In this document: positions 42,977 to 43,883 of the stretch, piece by piece
Layout of the letters: every line of letters starts with the position of its first letter
How positions within the stretch are numbered: position 1 is the first letter of the stretch
Assembly (NCBI GenBank): GCA_021776075.1
Contig: JAJFGQ010000044.1
Location: 1 to 43,883 of the forward strand
DNA: 43,883 nucleotides
Direction of reading: 5' to 3'
From: Alphaproteobacteria bacterium
GTDB lineage: Bacteria > Pseudomonadota > Alphaproteobacteria > Micavibrionales > Micavibrionaceae
The notes under the pieces: model-generated
The model's input: only the letters and a program-made list of their open reading frames with translations
Databases searched by the model: none
What the model was told of the DNA's origin: nothing
Program-made: the position numbers and the translations under genes

Positions 42977-43333
42977 TTAGATAATGGTTTTTATTGTATT
43001 GTCCGGGTTCATGGTCAGAACGGTCGGTTTATAATTGCGGGCATATTCCTGTTCCATCTGGCCATAGGCGCAAATAATGATTTCGTCGCCTGTCTGTGCC
43101 AGTCTTGCGGCCGCACCATTAATACCGATTGTTCCTTTGCCGCGTTCCCCTTCAATTGCATAGGTGGTAAAGCGTACGCCGCTATTGATGTTCAGGACAT
43201 CGACCTGCTCATAGGGAAGGATGCCGGATTCATCCATAAGGGCCCGGTCAATTGTGATGGAGCCCTCATAATAAATATCCGTTTGCGTGACAAGGGCACG
43301 ATGGATTTTTGCTTTCAGAAGTGTCAAAATCAT
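42977..43333 (-). CDS. panD: Aspartate 1-decarboxylase
   Basis: PanD makes beta-alanine from aspartate for pantothenate and coenzyme A synthesis. It is made as a proenzyme that cleaves itself at Gly24-Ser25 to give a pyruvoyl group. Counting from ATG 43333, the site is [14 protein letters not shown] with G24-S25 in place, and the protein is 118 aa. [25 protein letters not shown] is also standard. The frame is open 23 residues further, but ATG 43333 has GAGGGC upstream and the right N-terminus ([13 protein letters not shown]). No panC or panB is nearby. Confidence 0.95.
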   Translation of the reverse strand: MILTLLKAKIHRALVTQTDIYYEGSITIDRALMDESGILPYEQVDVLNINSGVRFTTYAIEGERGKGTIGINGAAARLAQTGDEIIICAYGQMEQEYARNYKPTVLTMNPDNTIKTII

Positions 43334-43379
43334 AAAGCCCTCATAGCAGGGTTTTTCGTATGACGGAAGGAAGAAATTA

Positions 43380-43736
43380 ATGGCAACGTATGATGAAGGC
43401 AATATTTTTGCAAAAATTTTATGCGGAGAAATCCCGTGTGATAAGGTTTATGAAGATGATTATGCGCTGGCTTTTAACGACATAAACCCACAGGCGCCAG
43501 TCCATATTTTGGTAATTCCGAAGGGAAAGTATGTGTCAATTGCCGATTTTGGAGCCCAAGCAACATCGGAAGAAATTACCGGATTTTACAGGGCTGTGGC
43601 CCAAATTGCGGAAGAGCATTCTTTATCGGAAGGCGGTTTCCGTACTATTGCCAATACAGGGCTTAACGGTGGTCAGGAAGTGCCGCATTTCCATGTTCAC
43701 CTTTTGGGAGGACGGGCATTGGGGCCTATGTTGTAG
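43380..43736 (+). CDS. HIT-family (HinT-like) nucleotide-binding protein
   Basis: A 118-aa histidine-triad hydrolase of the HinT branch, which removes AMP or GMP from nucleoside phosphoramidates. The start [48 protein letters not shown] is typical, and the triad is HFHVHLLGG near residue 105. The ribosome site is GGAAGGAAG. It is divergent from panD, 46 bp apart. Physiological substrate unknown. It ends 147 bases before the window edge. Confidence 0.93.
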   Translation: MATYDEGNIFAKILCGEIPCDKVYEDDYALAFNDINPQAPVHILVIPKGKYVSIADFGAQATSEEITGFYRAVAQIAEEHSLSEGGFRTIANTGLNGGQEVPHFHVHLLGGRALGPML

Positions 43737-43883
43737 CTATTGCCATCAATAATCGGACGGTTTGTGGCTGTGGAAAAAATCGTAGCGCAGCGATCGGTGC
43801 CCGTATATGAGGCGTTGTGGTGTTACCCCACCGCAAGACGAATAAACGGGTATCCGAACGGCTTTTAACGCGCCATCCAAAGG
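43737..43883. other. Unassigned end of the window
   Basis: Short frames are open here (for example a minus-strand frame that runs from the edge to a stop at 43746), but none gives a protein I recognise. One copy of TGTGGAAAA is present (43769-43777), resembling the DnaA-like boxes of the putative origin. Confidence 0.3.

Noticed and set aside
43769-43777. A third TGTGGAAAA (DnaA-like box) near the window end
   Set aside because: A single copy without supporting elements; it shows the motif alone is weak evidence and that the origin call must rest on the cluster.
1-43883. tRNA, rRNA, CRISPR, transposase, integrase or phage genes
   Set aside because: I looked for T-loop-like motifs, regular direct repeats and typical mobile-element proteins on both strands and found none.

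Overview
This window is a chromosomal segment from an alphaproteobacterium, and it very probably contains the replication origin region. The gene order is the classic alphaproteobacterial origin neighbourhood: hemE-hemH-hemJ-rho, then mnmE-mnmG-rsmG-parA-parB, then leuS-lptE-holA on the opposite strand. CcrM-type GANTC sites, TTAA-N7-TTAA boxes of CtrA type and two perfect parS sites fit the same group. The genus cannot be fixed from sequence alone. Moderate GC and many unrecognised proteins suggest a deep lineage of Rhodospirillales or Micavibrionales type (inference).

Region 1 (1-4769): four leftward genes. Two are tandem paralogs resembling a putative metallopeptidase family but lacking its catalytic motif. 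One is a member of a four-copy unknown family, and one is a conserved hypothetical. Region 2 (4770-5182): non-coding putative oriC with two DnaA-like boxes, one CtrA-type box, five GANTC sites, two inverted repeats and an AT-rich stretch. Genes point away from it on both sides.

Region 3 (5183-9865): haem synthesis (hemE, hemH, hemJ), transcription termination factor rho and a small lipoprotein. Region 4 (9862-14830): three consecutive members of the unknown family in one leftward operon, then a small membrane-anchored protein. Region 5 (14960-17785): a zinc-ribbon membrane protein coupled to a dienelactone hydrolase, and a TrpR/YerC-like regulator. Region 6 (17914-24224): two small genes translationally coupled to mnmE, then mnmG, rsmG, parA and parB. 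The parS sites lie inside mnmE and rsmG.

Region 7 (24319-29544): leftward ankyrin-like gene, holA, lptE, leuS and a DUF3576-type lipoprotein. Region 8 (29545-32570): a porin and yggS separated by intergenic palindromic repeats. Region 9 (32571-38111): accessory genes, comprising a hypothetical, an OmpR-like regulator with an atypical receiver, two hypotheticals, an Smr protein, an M23 peptidase homologue and a cysteine-motif protein. Region 10 (38108-43883): hslV and hslU interrupted by two extra genes and preceded by a sigma32-like promoter, then a small hypothetical, a GNAT acetyltransferase, panD and a HIT protein.

The best candidates for something undescribed are the four-copy family flanking the origin, the split hslV-X-ank-hslU operon, and the eight-CxxC membrane protein. 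No tRNA, rRNA, CRISPR array, insertion sequence or prophage gene was recognised.
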